Origin: Fusibacter ferrireducens
Lineage (GTDB): Bacteria; Bacillota; Clostridia; Peptostreptococcales; Acidaminobacteraceae
DNA length: 64,000 nt
Direction of reading: 5' to 3'
NCBI RefSeq assembly: GCF_015352425.1
Contig: NZ_JADKNH010000006.1
Coordinates: forward strand, 124,001 to 188,000
A model generated the notes under the pieces. That model saw nothing but the letters and a program-made list of their open reading frames with translations. It did not search any database and had not been told where the DNA came from. Position numbers and translations under genes: made by a program. Of the stretch, positions 1-8,547 are shown in pieces. The stretch's first letter is position 1. Each line of letters starts with the position of its first letter.

Positions 1-86
1 CTTTCCTTTAATTGTTTTGCTTTAGCTGTAATGGCTAAAGTCATAGATGCTGAAATACCGCTGTTTTTTATGGACAAAGATTTCAT
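1..86 (-). CDS. PLP-dependent aminotransferase, class I (N-terminal fragment)
   Basis: Only the first 28 codons are in the window; the rest lies beyond base 1. The reading begins MKSLSIKNSGISASMTLAIT and continues with AKAKQLKE. This is the N-terminal signature of aspartate/aromatic aminotransferases of fold type I, where an S-x-T-x-x-I-x-x-K-A stretch precedes the substrate arm. A good ribosome binding site (TGGAGG, complement of 95-100) lies 8 bases upstream of the ATG at 86-84. Such enzymes transfer amino groups between amino acids and 2-oxoacids in the cytoplasm. Substrate specificity cannot be read from this fragment. The 148 bases upstream, to the histidine phosphatase stop, hold no gene and no clear terminator. 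Confidence 0.75.
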   Translation of the reverse strand, partial: MKSLSIKNSGISASMTLAITAKAKQLKE

Positions 87-234
87 AAATTCGACCTCCA
101 ATGATCTCTAAAATTATGTTCATTATAACAACTCTTTTAAGAGATGTACACGCATATTGTTAACCTTTTGATGATTACCTTATTTTTTTTTAAAGTTTTT
201 TTCAACATTTTATTTAAAAGTATTTAGAAGATTT

Positions 235-855
235 TCATCTTTTTAAATGCTCTTCAGTTGGCTCGTGAAGACACTTGAATCTTGACCCATCATACTTATA
301 AATATGCAGTTTTGCATTGCCGGCCACATGGTAATCCTTGATCTTGTGAATTTGATCCCCATTGAAAATTAATCTTAACATCATCAATGTCACGCCATGA
401 GTGACGATCATAACACGCTTGAAGCGATTTGCTTCAAAATGTCGATCTAATAACTCTCTTACAAAATCATCTACGCGTTTATAGAGCATATGATAGTTTT
501 CACCATCTTCTAACTTGAATTTTTCTGGTTCAAAATAGTACTCTCTGTATGCCTTTGGATATTTTTTTTCAATATCCTCTGAAAGCATCCCCTGCCAAGA
601 ACCCAGTCCAATCTCTCTCAAACGATCATCACATGTGATATGGACTGCATTATTCGTTGCAATCTGAAGCGTATTCAATGCTCGATTTGAAGGTGAAGAA
701 TAATAAGCATCAAATTCAAGGGGTCTAATCTCTCTGCCCAAATAATGAGCACTCTGTATGCCACTTTCAGTTAACGGTGAATTCAACCAGCCCTGCATTC
801 TCCCCAGAACATTCCATTCCGTCTGTCCATGTCTTGCCATATAAATCTCTAGCAT
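235..855 (-). CDS. Histidine phosphatase superfamily protein (phosphoglycerate mutase-like)
   Basis: 206 residues, the usual length for the cofactor-independent phosphatase branch of the phosphoglycerate mutase-like family. The catalytic RHG motif is at residues 8-10 (ARHGQTEWN), a second-half acid/arginine region follows, and the second catalytic histidine is in VTHGV near residue 153. The family hydrolyses phosphate esters through a phosphohistidine; known members act on alpha-ribazole phosphate, sugar phosphates or phosphoserine. No cobalamin or serine genes are nearby, so the substrate is open. The start is the second of two close ATGs: the first runs straight into a stop, and AGGAGA sits at proper spacing from the second. 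Confidence 0.85.
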   Translation of the reverse strand: MLEIYMARHGQTEWNVLGRMQGWLNSPLTESGIQSAHYLGREIRPLEFDAYYSSPSNRALNTLQIATNNAVHITCDDRLREIGLGSWQGMLSEDIEKKYPKAYREYYFEPEKFKLEDGENYHMLYKRVDDFVRELLDRHFEANRFKRVMIVTHGVTLMMLRLIFNGDQIHKIKDYHVAGNAKLHIYKYDGSRFKCLHEPTEEHLKR

Positions 856-1003
856 GCCATTCTCCTTTACCTCATGTAATCTCTATTATTTTATATGATT
901 CCCTTATGAGTTTACAAGGAGAATTCAATAAAATAGCTGAAAAATAGCACTAAATAATCTTTTAGGGCAATTTTTTCTCTAAATCGTCTTTCGCTGATGG
1001 TAC

Positions 1004-1073
1004 AAAAAAAGAACTATAAATCCTGCTTTTGAGAACGTCAAATTTGCGCCTCTAAAATAGGGTCTATAGCTCC
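1004..1073 (-). terminator. Possible rho-independent terminator after the DUF975 gene
   Basis: On the minus strand an imperfect GAGCTATA / TATAGTTC pairing encloses a long loop and is followed directly by seven T residues (complement of 1004-1010). The long loop makes it weaker than the other terminators in this window. Its place just after the DUF975 stop codon supports the call. Confidence 0.4.
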
Positions 1074-1092
1074 TTTATCATCCACTTAAAAC

Positions 1093-1884
1093 CTAGTATT
1101 CATCATACCAATCATCGGATTCACTTTCCTCAGAATCCACTGGTGTATAGCAAAGTTCATCTGGCGTACATAAGTTATGTCTAATCGCATTTACTCTTAA
1201 TGAAGCATAGAGTTGTGCTTTAGTTGCATCCGCATAGGGGTTAACAAACCAAACGCCAATTCCAAACAGTAATCCACCCAAGATGTACCATCCTATGAAA
1301 GAAAGGTCTAACACAAATATGTCCCATTTTTGACCTCTTGTCATATCCATACTCAATTCAATAGCTCTACCGCTTTCTATGTTTGGATTGTCTGCCAAAA
1401 TATAAGGTACCATTGAATAAGCATAATATTTTACGATACCCGGTATAATTAATAGCAATACCCACAATAAATTGTATACGCTTCTTATGAGCATGGTAAT
1501 AACGATGTTGAAGTAGTACTCCGAGTTAAATCCAAATCCAACTTCTCTGAATGAAACCTCACGTTCAGTTCCTCTTAAAAAGTAGTTGCGTCCGCCAACT
1601 TCAAGAATATATCCCACAAATACTCTAAGTGCAATAAATACGACGATCATTACAATAATAGCAAAAGAAAAAACTGGTAACCATGATGTTAAACCGTCAA
1701 AGGTGATGTGCCCATTTTGATAAACATCGACTCTTGGCATTGGATTAAAATTATCCATACGCGAATTTGATCTCGTGGATGCTCCCGTTACAACCATAAT
1801 GATCATACTCACAAAAAATGCTGTCATATAATTCTGTTTCAAAAACTTTTTAGCTTTCGTTTTAAGCTCTATTCGACTCCACAT
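1093..1884 (-). CDS. DUF975 family integral membrane protein
   Basis: About 263 residues. The N-terminus MWSRIELKTKAKKFLKQNY is the typical opening of DUF975 proteins, and several hydrophobic segments follow (about residues 23-35, 70-95, 130-155, 190-215). The family is widespread in Firmicutes; its molecular role is unknown to me. An in-frame ATG five codons upstream exists, but the strong ribosome binding site GAGGGGTGA lies between the two ATGs, so I place the start at 1884. The acidic tail (SEESESDDWYDEY) is probably cytoplasmic. Neighbours give no functional hint. Confidence 0.8.
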   Translation of the reverse strand: MWSRIELKTKAKKFLKQNYMTAFFVSMIIMVVTGASTRSNSRMDNFNPMPRVDVYQNGHITFDGLTSWLPVFSFAIIVMIVVFIALRVFVGYILEVGGRNYFLRGTEREVSFREVGFGFNSEYYFNIVITMLIRSVYNLLWVLLLIIPGIVKYYAYSMVPYILADNPNIESGRAIELSMDMTRGQKWDIFVLDLSFIGWYILGGLLFGIGVWFVNPYADATKAQLYASLRVNAIRHNLCTPDELCYTPVDSEESESDDWYDEY

Positions 1885-2025
1885 ATATTCACCCCTCATC
1901 TATTTTATAAGATCTTGTTCATGATCTAACTCTATTTTAACTTAATACCCTTTAAAAAGCATTTTAAAAAGGTTAAAAACGTATTAAAAAACGACTTAAA
2001 ATACAACTAAAACATGAATATATAC

Positions 2026-2053
2026 AAAAAGGATAGAGATTTCATAATCTCTA
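2026..2053 (-). terminator. Rho-independent terminator of the flagellin-like gene
   Basis: Minus strand: an 8-bp perfect stem TAGAGATT / AATCTCTA with a 4-base loop, followed by TTTTT. It lies about 45 bases past the stop of the flagellin-like gene. Confidence 0.75.
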
Positions 2054-2095
2054 CCCCGATTATCACTTACGCGTTTTTAAATTTAGGCTTAATTT

Positions 2096-2809
2096 TTAAG
2101 CCAAGATATTGAGTTTGCTCTTTTGAGAGTTCATCTGCATCTTTTGAGTCGCCAACTGATATTGTTTTAGATACTCTTGTTTTTTAATCTCAGAGATTTG
2201 AGTCGTCAAATCCTCTTGAAGATTTGACCTTGAAGCAACTGTGTTTTCCTGAGTTATGTTATTGGCACGAACCGTCGATTCGAGTCCAGTGCTCTTGCTG
2301 CCCATTTTAGAACGCGCAGTGCTGACTTTTTCAATCGCCTGATCGATCTTATCTATATCAAAATCCTTTGTAACATCAAAATCTGCAAGGCCAAGCCCCT
2401 CTAAACTGGTGTTTTGAAGCTGCATAACTGTGCTCTGATTCCCAGTTTGAACGTTGAGTGGACTGTTTTGATTGAACAATTTAATCGTATTAAATTCGGT
2501 ATTTTTAAGCGTATCATTTATGGAACTCTTAAGGCCTTCAATTTGAGTTTGAATTGCCTTCTTATCATCCTCAGTCATTATGCCATTCTTTGCTTGCACG
2601 GCAAGTTGTTTCATCTCATTTAACGGATCTGATACGGACTGAAGTGCACCATCAGCAGTTTTAAGTGCATCTATTGCAGTTTGAGCATTTTCAGTACCTT
2701 GATTCAATCCATTTATTTGAGAAGTCATTTTCTGTTCTATACCGACATTTGCAGGCTTCTTTTGTGCACTTTGGATCATTGGATTAAATGAACTCGACTC
2801 TATTCTCAT
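2096..2809 (-). CDS. Short flagellin-like protein
   Basis: 237 residues. Residues 30-110 match the D1 helical region of bacterial flagellins: NAQTAIDALKTADGALQ, then MKQLAVQAKNGIM, then a segment with T-FNTIKLF. The C-terminal half is another amphipathic helix region (about 155-230), comparable to the flagellin C-terminal domain. The canonical opening MRIN-N--AL is replaced by MRIESSSFNPMIQSAQKK, the central variable domain is nearly absent, and the end is KSKLNILA rather than the usual Q-x-x-S-L-L. No flagellar genes are near; CheR at 18658 is the only motility-related gene in the window. It could be a minor or divergent flagellin, or a protein that borrows the fold. Confidence 0.65.
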   Translation of the reverse strand: MRIESSSFNPMIQSAQKKPANVGIEQKMTSQINGLNQGTENAQTAIDALKTADGALQSVSDPLNEMKQLAVQAKNGIMTEDDKKAIQTQIEGLKSSINDTLKNTEFNTIKLFNQNSPLNVQTGNQSTVMQLQNTSLEGLGLADFDVTKDFDIDKIDQAIEKVSTARSKMGSKSTGLESTVRANNITQENTVASRSNLQEDLTTQISEIKKQEYLKQYQLATQKMQMNSQKSKLNILA

Positions 2810-2885
2810 AACATCACCACACTTTCGAAAAAAATTAAGGTCTCTTGTAGTTCATACCCTTTTTCCATTATGTCAACCAATTTTT

Positions 2886-4268
2886 TTAGTATTTTTTTAA
2901 AGTCCCCATAATACCTCTGGCCAAACTTGTGCCCAAAGACCTTCCAAAAGATGAAAACAAGCTCTTGGTTAGTTTGGTCAACATTGAATCCGGTTTACGC
3001 CCTCTTCTGGTCCTTTTCTTTGTGGTAGATTGCTCGCTCACAACTTGATTTTTCTGCCTTTTAAGTAACATTTCATAAGCTGAGTTGCGATCTATAGGCG
3101 TGCGGTATTTTTGATTGAGCTGCTCTTCTGGATAGTAATTGCAATTTTCAAATTTACCAATTAGGCTAGAAGGTGTTAACATAACTGCTTCTTCAAATGG
3201 TGTAGGCACACCATCCTCATCTAAGACGGATATGCTGACTTCACCCACTCCGTATTTCTTCATCTTCTCAAGCATTTCTTTCGGAATCATCTGATGTTTT
3301 ATATCTTTCATGGTGTATGATCTTATGCCATGTTGAATACGATTCCCAAGCTGCGCCATAATCGAGTCGGGAATATCTGATGGACTTTGAGAAATAAAGA
3401 AAATCCCAACACCTTTAGAGCGTATTAATTTGATCACCTGCTCTATTTTACTGAGTAAAACCTCTGGAATGCCCTTGAAAATCAAATGGGCTTCATCAAA
3501 GAACAATACCAATTTAGGCATTTCCAAATCCCCCACTTCGGGTAATTGTTCGTATAGCTCAGATAATAACCAAAGTAAAAAGGCAGAATAGAGCTTGTCA
3601 TTTAAAATAAGTTTGCTCGCTTCTAAAATATTTATAATCCCATCTTTCAAAAACAAATCTTTAATTTCTAGGACACTTTCTCCAAAAAAAACATCGATGT
3701 CACTTGCAATTAGGGCACGCTGAATCGCACCCAAAGACTGCTTGTTCAAAGTGCCATATTCCGCTTCAAAAGCCTTATTGTGATCATAGAGATGCTTAAC
3801 GAGTTGTGTCAAATCCTTGAAGTCCAATAACAGTAGGCCTTCATCATCTGCGATCTGATAAATCGTATGCAGGAGATTGGTTTGGTTCGCATTCAGCTTT
3901 AATAATTTTGCCATGAGCATTGGCCCAAAATCCATTACAGTTGTCCTAATGGGAAGTCCCAGTTCATTGTATATATCCCAATAAAGCGTGCTGAATTTTT
4001 GAAATATAGGTGCTTCAAGATCATGTTTCTGTAAAAAATGTTCCAATCCTGATGTGAGTTTACCAACCTCACCGAAGCTGTTTAAATCCCCTTTGACATC
4101 GATCAAAAAAACGGAAGCACCCAGAGAAGCCATCTTCTCTGCCAAAAGCTTTAACGTCACTGTTTTACCAGTGCCAGTGGCACCTGTTATCAGACCATGA
4201 CGCGTAATCATTCGACTATGTAGTTCTATAAATTCGCCAGAATGCTTTTTTGCAATTTCAACTTTCAT
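2886..4268 (-). CDS. HerA-like ATPase (DUF853 type)
   Basis: 460 residues. Walker A GATGTGKT is at 29-36, followed by FLIDVKGDL (54-62) as in DUF853/HerA-like proteins. Walker B LVLFFDEAHLIF is at about 253-264, and a sensor-like region FISQSP lies near 298. A basic segment KKRTRRGRK precedes a hydrophobic/glycine-rich tail. HerA-FtsK superfamily ATPases form hexameric DNA pumps; DUF853 members are common in bacteria without a fixed partner. No nurA-like nuclease is adjacent. The start has AGAGGTGA at good spacing. Downstream is the flagellin-like gene (76-bp gap) and upstream the GNAT-P1 peptidase gene. Confidence 0.8.
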   Translation of the reverse strand: MKVEIAKKHSGEFIELHSRMITRHGLITGATGTGKTVTLKLLAEKMASLGASVFLIDVKGDLNSFGEVGKLTSGLEHFLQKHDLEAPIFQKFSTLYWDIYNELGLPIRTTVMDFGPMLMAKLLKLNANQTNLLHTIYQIADDEGLLLLDFKDLTQLVKHLYDHNKAFEAEYGTLNKQSLGAIQRALIASDIDVFFGESVLEIKDLFLKDGIINILEASKLILNDKLYSAFLLWLLSELYEQLPEVGDLEMPKLVLFFDEAHLIFKGIPEVLLSKIEQVIKLIRSKGVGIFFISQSPSDIPDSIMAQLGNRIQHGIRSYTMKDIKHQMIPKEMLEKMKKYGVGEVSISVLDEDGVPTPFEEAVMLTPSSLIGKFENCNYYPEEQLNQKYRTPIDRNSAYEMLLKRQKNQVVSEQSTTKKRTRRGRKPDSMLTKLTKSLFSSFGRSLGTSLARGIMGTLKKY

Positions 4269-4368
4269 GCATTCACCTCTATTTTTTGTTGTTTTTTTAC
4301 ACTTATAATAAAGTTTTTCCTAATTTTATCATATTTATTCTTATTAGGCAAAAAATATTTGAATCGCT

Positions 4369-6009
4369 TCATCGTGCCAACAGATGTATATAAGATTGTA
4401 AACTCTCGCGCCTGTGACCATTGACTCCTTCAACGGTTTCAGCAGCTAACATGGAATTCAAAACAGCCTCTTCAGTGGCCTCTACAACAGCTCTAAAGGC
4501 AATATCTATCTGGCTTTCGTCGATAAACGCATACTGTTTAATCTTCGATTTATCCGCCAAATTCATTTTATTTGCAGTGGAAAATCCAATGACGACCTCA
4601 CCGCTACCATGTCCTATATAAGAGCCCAATCGTGCAAGTCCATTGACCGCACGCTTACAAATGCGTTTTAGCTGTCGATCTGAAACCGGTAAATCCATGG
4701 CAACAATAATCATGCAGGACCCTTTATCCACAGCCTGCTCATTTGCTTGAACTGATTTTAGCGCATCAATACGACTTCCGATCTCACTGTGATCTACAAT
4801 TAAATCTGCTAATAAACCATGATTGGATAACACTAAAACCCCAAGTGTATATTGTTCCTCACCTATATTGAAACATCTGGATGACGATCCTATCCCACCC
4901 TTTAATTGATGACACGACATCCCTCTTCCAGCACCTACCGCCCCTTCTGAAAAGTCCACATTGGCTTCTTTTATGGCTTCAAGAACTTGATAGGCCTGAA
5001 CTGATTTGTGCGTGATATCGTTTAAATAGCTGTCATTACATTCTCCAACAACTGGATTTATTGATTTTATCTTTGCTTCACTTGAAGCGATCATATAATC
5101 CACCAGTGCATCTTGGACACGTCCCACAGCTAATGTATTGGTCAAAGCGATTGGCGTTTCAAGCGTACCCAATTCGTCAATTTGTATTAGGCCAGTTGTC
5201 TTTCCAAAACCATTAATCACATGCGAAGCCGCAATCATCTTGTGTGCAAACATGTCCTCTTCAGATGGGATAATTATAGTTACACCTGTCTGTACGGCAC
5301 CGCTTTGTAAAGTGGCATGCCCCACACGAATACCTGCGACATCTGTGATCTTGTTGAGGGCGCCTCTCTCGAGCGAGCCTATTTTTATACCCATTTCATG
5401 TGCTCTTTCAGGATAGTTGGATAGAAATGAAAGGCGATTTAAACTGTATATAATCTGCTTTTTATCAGATAAAATACCCGTTAGAGCGAAATGATAAAAC
5501 TCAACCACTTTTACAGATGCTCTATTTTGAGCATGAATAATGCCTTCAACAGTAGAGAGCATCAAAACTTTAAACGCAAAGTTTAAGACGCGTTTGACAC
5601 CTTCACGTACATAGCCATTATTTTGATAAGCTTTATCGAGTTCATAGCCAATCTCGGCTTTATTCTCGTCATAGTTGAAATTCCAAAGGCAGAGTGTACC
5701 AATAAGCGCTTTTGTAGCCTTGAGTTCAATGCCCCAAAAATACCACTTGTAAATCTCATATCCATTTAGGATCTTATCTATAAAATTTTTCGTTTCTTCA
5801 TATGCTTTTTCTTCATAAGCTTTTTCATCACGTGTCTCATCAGGCATCGCATCAGTTGTCTGATTGACATAATTGAAATGATCCAATGAATGACGCATTT
5901 CATAAAGCGCATTGACATCTTCTTTTTTTAAAGCTCTCAATCTTATCCGATGACTTTCAAAGACCATACTCTGAGGCGGATTCTGTTTTAGTAACTGCTC
6001 CAATTGCAT
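4369..6009 (-). CDS. GNAT acetyltransferase fused to P1-family (DmpA-like) aminopeptidase
   Basis: 546 residues with two domains in one frame. Residues 17-195 resemble RimJ/RimL-type acetyltransferases: IRLRALKKED near the start, and AEIGYELDKAYQNNGYVREG for the acetyl-CoA loop. Residues 206-546 are a complete S58/P1 peptidase: ITDVAGIRVGH (221-231), GAVGAGRGM (356-364), GGIGSSSR, and the autocleavage site KG|SCMIIVAMD with Gly430-Ser431, where DmpA relatives self-process to expose the serine nucleophile. The P1 domain begins at Met206, as free-standing enzymes do, but has only a weak GAAAGAG upstream. The GNAT part looks worn near its C-terminus and carries a short EKAYEEKAYEE duplication. 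Peptidase substrates in this family include N-terminal D- or beta-amino acids. Start supported by GGAGGAG. Confidence 0.8.
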   Translation of the reverse strand: MQLEQLLKQNPPQSMVFESHRIRLRALKKEDVNALYEMRHSLDHFNYVNQTTDAMPDETRDEKAYEEKAYEETKNFIDKILNGYEIYKWYFWGIELKATKALIGTLCLWNFNYDENKAEIGYELDKAYQNNGYVREGVKRVLNFAFKVLMLSTVEGIIHAQNRASVKVVEFYHFALTGILSDKKQIIYSLNRLSFLSNYPERAHEMGIKIGSLERGALNKITDVAGIRVGHATLQSGAVQTGVTIIIPSEEDMFAHKMIAASHVINGFGKTTGLIQIDELGTLETPIALTNTLAVGRVQDALVDYMIASSEAKIKSINPVVGECNDSYLNDITHKSVQAYQVLEAIKEANVDFSEGAVGAGRGMSCHQLKGGIGSSSRCFNIGEEQYTLGVLVLSNHGLLADLIVDHSEIGSRIDALKSVQANEQAVDKGSCMIIVAMDLPVSDRQLKRICKRAVNGLARLGSYIGHGSGEVVIGFSTANKMNLADKSKIKQYAFIDESQIDIAFRAVVEATEEAVLNSMLAAETVEGVNGHRRESLQSYIHLLAR

Positions 6010-6072
6010 TTCTCTCCTCCTGTTTCAACAATTTCGCTCTAAATAGTATAGACAACAGATTAAACGTTCTCA

Positions 6073-6822
6073 TTAAGTCATTAAAATTTTAAGCATTTTC
6101 TCTGTATTGTTCACAAATTGTTTTGTCGTGTTGTAGTGTTCTGTTTCCTCGTACTTGATACAAGCATAGTCCTGATCAATGCAGTATATTTTCGCATTTG
6201 GATACGCCATGAGGATTGGTGAATGCGTGGCGATGATAAATTGTGAATTTTCAAGAACCAAATCATGCATTCTCGACAGTAAAGCCATTTGTCTATTCGG
6301 GGAAAGCGCCGCTTCGGGCTCATCTAAGATATAGAGCCCCTTGCCACCTAATCTATTCATGAACAACGTCAAAAAAGATTCCCCATGAGAGAGTTGATGC
6401 AAGGATTTTCCCCCATAGGATTGAATTAATTTCGGACCACCACCAAAATCTCGATCTAACTCATCAATGTAAGATGCCACATTGTAAAAGCTTTCTGCTC
6501 TGAGAAAAAAACCATCTTTAGGGGATCTAATGCCCTTTACAAGTTTAATTTCATCGAATAAATTAGAATGTGAATTTTCAGTGGCAAAATTAAAATGCTT
6601 AGTCCCTCCCTCTGGATTATAGCCAAATGCCACTGCAATTGCTTCTAATATCGTGGACTTACCACTGCCGTTTTCACCGACTAAAAACGTCACGTTTGGA
6701 TGAAATTCAAGTGAATCCAAACTCTGAACTGCTGGCAAATTGTAAGGATATACATTTTGTCTTGTCACATCATTCTGATTTTTATAAACTTCTCTAAGAT
6801 ATTGTTCTCTTATTTCTAACAA
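6073..6822 (-). CDS. AAA family ATPase of the COG3910 type
   Basis: 249 residues, ABC/SMC-type head. Walker A is VGENGSGKST (about 49-58), signature LSHGES (about 144-149), Walker B GLYILDEPEAAL (about 161-172) and the H-loop ATHSP near 199. This compact layout with no coiled coil is that of the small predicted ATPases of COG3910, which lack a transporter partner. The start is a TTG preceded by GGTGAG inside the end of the S66 peptidase gene; the stop and start are 3 bases apart, so the two are probably translationally coupled. Function beyond ATP hydrolysis is unknown. Confidence 0.8.
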   Translation of the reverse strand: MLEIREQYLREVYKNQNDVTRQNVYPYNLPAVQSLDSLEFHPNVTFLVGENGSGKSTILEAIAVAFGYNPEGGTKHFNFATENSHSNLFDEIKLVKGIRSPKDGFFLRAESFYNVASYIDELDRDFGGGPKLIQSYGGKSLHQLSHGESFLTLFMNRLGGKGLYILDEPEAALSPNRQMALLSRMHDLVLENSQFIIATHSPILMAYPNAKIYCIDQDYACIKYEETEHYNTTKQFVNNTEKMLKILMT

Positions 6823-6825
6823 TTG

Positions 6826-7893
6826 TTACTCACCAACTTCTTTTTTTCTTATTTCAAATGGGCTTTCCAATAAAGTGATCGTCTTATTAAAAGGATTGAT
6901 TTCAACTTCACAGCCCAGTGGCAAGAGCCATTTAGGGTCCGTATGACCAAAGTCTCCCCCGCACATAACCAATAACTCGCCCAAATCGTTTTCAACAGTG
7001 AGAATGTTTTTAATGATTTCGTTGAGTGCATCGACTTCTTCATCAGAATAGTCTTTAGGCTTAGCAAACAAAACCCCTTTAACCTGCTCAAGAATCCCCT
7101 GCGTTGCATAATTCCTAAACATGTATCCGACAGTCATGGGGTCCGGCTTGTCTTCTGAGGTCTCAAACATCAATATTTTATCTGCCCAAAAATCTGATTT
7201 AGGCCAATAGGGCGTCCCCTTTAAAAATTCAAGGACTTCAATATTGCCGCCCCATAATTTGCCTTTGATGCTTTGATTGCCTTGTAAAGTATGCATCCCC
7301 TTATTATCAGAAAAAGGAAGACACTCTCCCAATGTTTCCATGCAGGTCCAATCCTTATATCCATGCGTCAATTGCTTGTACTCAGGATATTTATAGGGAC
7401 ATTCCAATGCCATTAAAAAAGTTTTAACATGTTCTATAAATGCACCTTCAAACGACTTGAGCTGAGCAAAACCAGCCATTACAGAAGGTCCATGTATCGT
7501 AGGAAGTCCCAAGACACTTAAATAACTTAAAAATGTAGTGGCATCTGAAAAACCCATAATCATTTTGGGCTTGGACATGATTTGATCCAAATCTAAATAT
7601 TTAAGAATCCTCACAGATTCATAGCCGCCTATTGAACAAACAATGCCATCTATCTGATCATCTCCAAAGGCATCATTAATATCCTTTGCTCTGAGCTCAG
7701 GATGTTCATATAATGTTTTTCTGTCCAACCGAGCCGAGGGCATTTCCACAATTTCGATTTCCAGCGCATTTATTAAGTTTTGAAGTCCCAACTCATAGAT
7801 ATCTGGAAAAAGATTGGGCAGAGCAGCAGAAGGGGAAATAATCGCCAATTTCGACCCTTTTTTTATGGTTTTTAATTTTAATGTTTTCATCAT
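6826..7893 (-). CDS. S66 peptidase (LD-carboxypeptidase / MccF-like)
   Basis: 355 residues, typical for S66. The opening LKKGSKLAIISPSA is the family start; the nucleophile region is GYESVRIL with GFSDATTFLSYL following (about 135-146), and the C-terminal half contains the GGDFGHTDPKW segment with the catalytic histidine. S66 enzymes either trim L,D-tetrapeptides from peptidoglycan or, as in MccF, hydrolyse microcin C-like aminoacyl nucleotides. The larger size and the GGNIEVL insertion are more like the MccF branch, but this is inference. Upstream of and probably coupled to the COG3910 ATPase gene. Confidence 0.85.
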   Translation of the reverse strand: MMKTLKLKTIKKGSKLAIISPSAALPNLFPDIYELGLQNLINALEIEIVEMPSARLDRKTLYEHPELRAKDINDAFGDDQIDGIVCSIGGYESVRILKYLDLDQIMSKPKMIMGFSDATTFLSYLSVLGLPTIHGPSVMAGFAQLKSFEGAFIEHVKTFLMALECPYKYPEYKQLTHGYKDWTCMETLGECLPFSDNKGMHTLQGNQSIKGKLWGGNIEVLEFLKGTPYWPKSDFWADKILMFETSEDKPDPMTVGYMFRNYATQGILEQVKGVLFAKPKDYSDEEVDALNEIIKNILTVENDLGELLVMCGGDFGHTDPKWLLPLGCEVEINPFNKTITLLESPFEIRKKEVGE

Positions 7894-7939
7894 GAACTCG
7901 CTTTCTATGGATTACTCCAACTAAATGATCTTGGGCCCC

Positions 7940-8524
7940 TTATGATTTAAGGACAGAAGTTATTTGTGATTCATCTGAGAATCCAATTTCAATCATGCAC
8001 TCTATAAACCTTTCAAAAATATTTAAAATATTCTCAAGAGTATCTAAATCTTTAATAATGCCTGTTGCCTCATATGAAAGAATACTTTCATCAGAACTTT
8101 TTAAACATTTATCTTTTAACTTCGTTTCAATTGTAATTGGTTTTCCAAAAAGTAAAAGTGACTTTAATTTATAATCATTGAGCAATTGTTTTATTTTTTT
8201 TTCATCATTGCTCTTGACCACAAAGCGTTGATCAAATTCATCGTCACCAATGAGGATATCTTGCATCCCCAACATTTTACCTATACTACTGAAAAAACCT
8301 TCATGATAAATCTTGAAATTCAACTGATGAGGATTTTTAAAAATAGTTCTTATACGTGTATTCACAATAGGAGTATTCCCAACAATTGTCATGTAACCTT
8401 CAAGTAAAATAATATTGTTTTTGTACTGAAACGTCACTTTTTCTTGTTTTGTGAAAGTGGCTTTTTCATGCACGCCATTTCTTTTTTTACTAAGCTCTTC
8501 CCATGTGTTTTTTTTATTTTTCAT
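7940..8524 (-). CDS. Hypothetical cytoplasmic protein
   Basis: 194 residues, not recognised. No signal peptide, membrane segment or cysteine cluster. It is rich in lysine and has alternating strand/helix character: RFVVKSNDEKKIKQLLNDYKL resembles a segment seen in DUF3137-like proteins, but the match is too weak to name it. The C-terminus forms an acidic helix (NILNIFERFIECMIEIGF). It follows the Nudix gene (24-bp gap) and precedes the S66 peptidase gene, all on one strand, with AAAGGAG upstream of the ATG. Codon use looks like that of its neighbours, although the gene is somewhat richer in A and T. Confidence 0.6.
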   Translation of the reverse strand: MKNKKNTWEELSKKRNGVHEKATFTKQEKVTFQYKNNIILLEGYMTIVGNTPIVNTRIRTIFKNPHQLNFKIYHEGFFSSIGKMLGMQDILIGDDEFDQRFVVKSNDEKKIKQLLNDYKLKSLLLFGKPITIETKLKDKCLKSSDESILSYEATGIIKDLDTLENILNIFERFIECMIEIGFSDESQITSVLKS

Positions 8525-8547
8525 TAGACGACTTTACGCTCCTTTCT

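Noticed and set aside
2414-2623. Plus-strand frame opposite the flagellin-like gene
   Set aside because: It is antisense to a gene with clear flagellin-type motifs and has no start signals.
6826-7109. Alternative minus-strand frame inside the S66 peptidase gene
   Set aside because: It lies out of frame in a gene with all family motifs and shows no recognisable domain.
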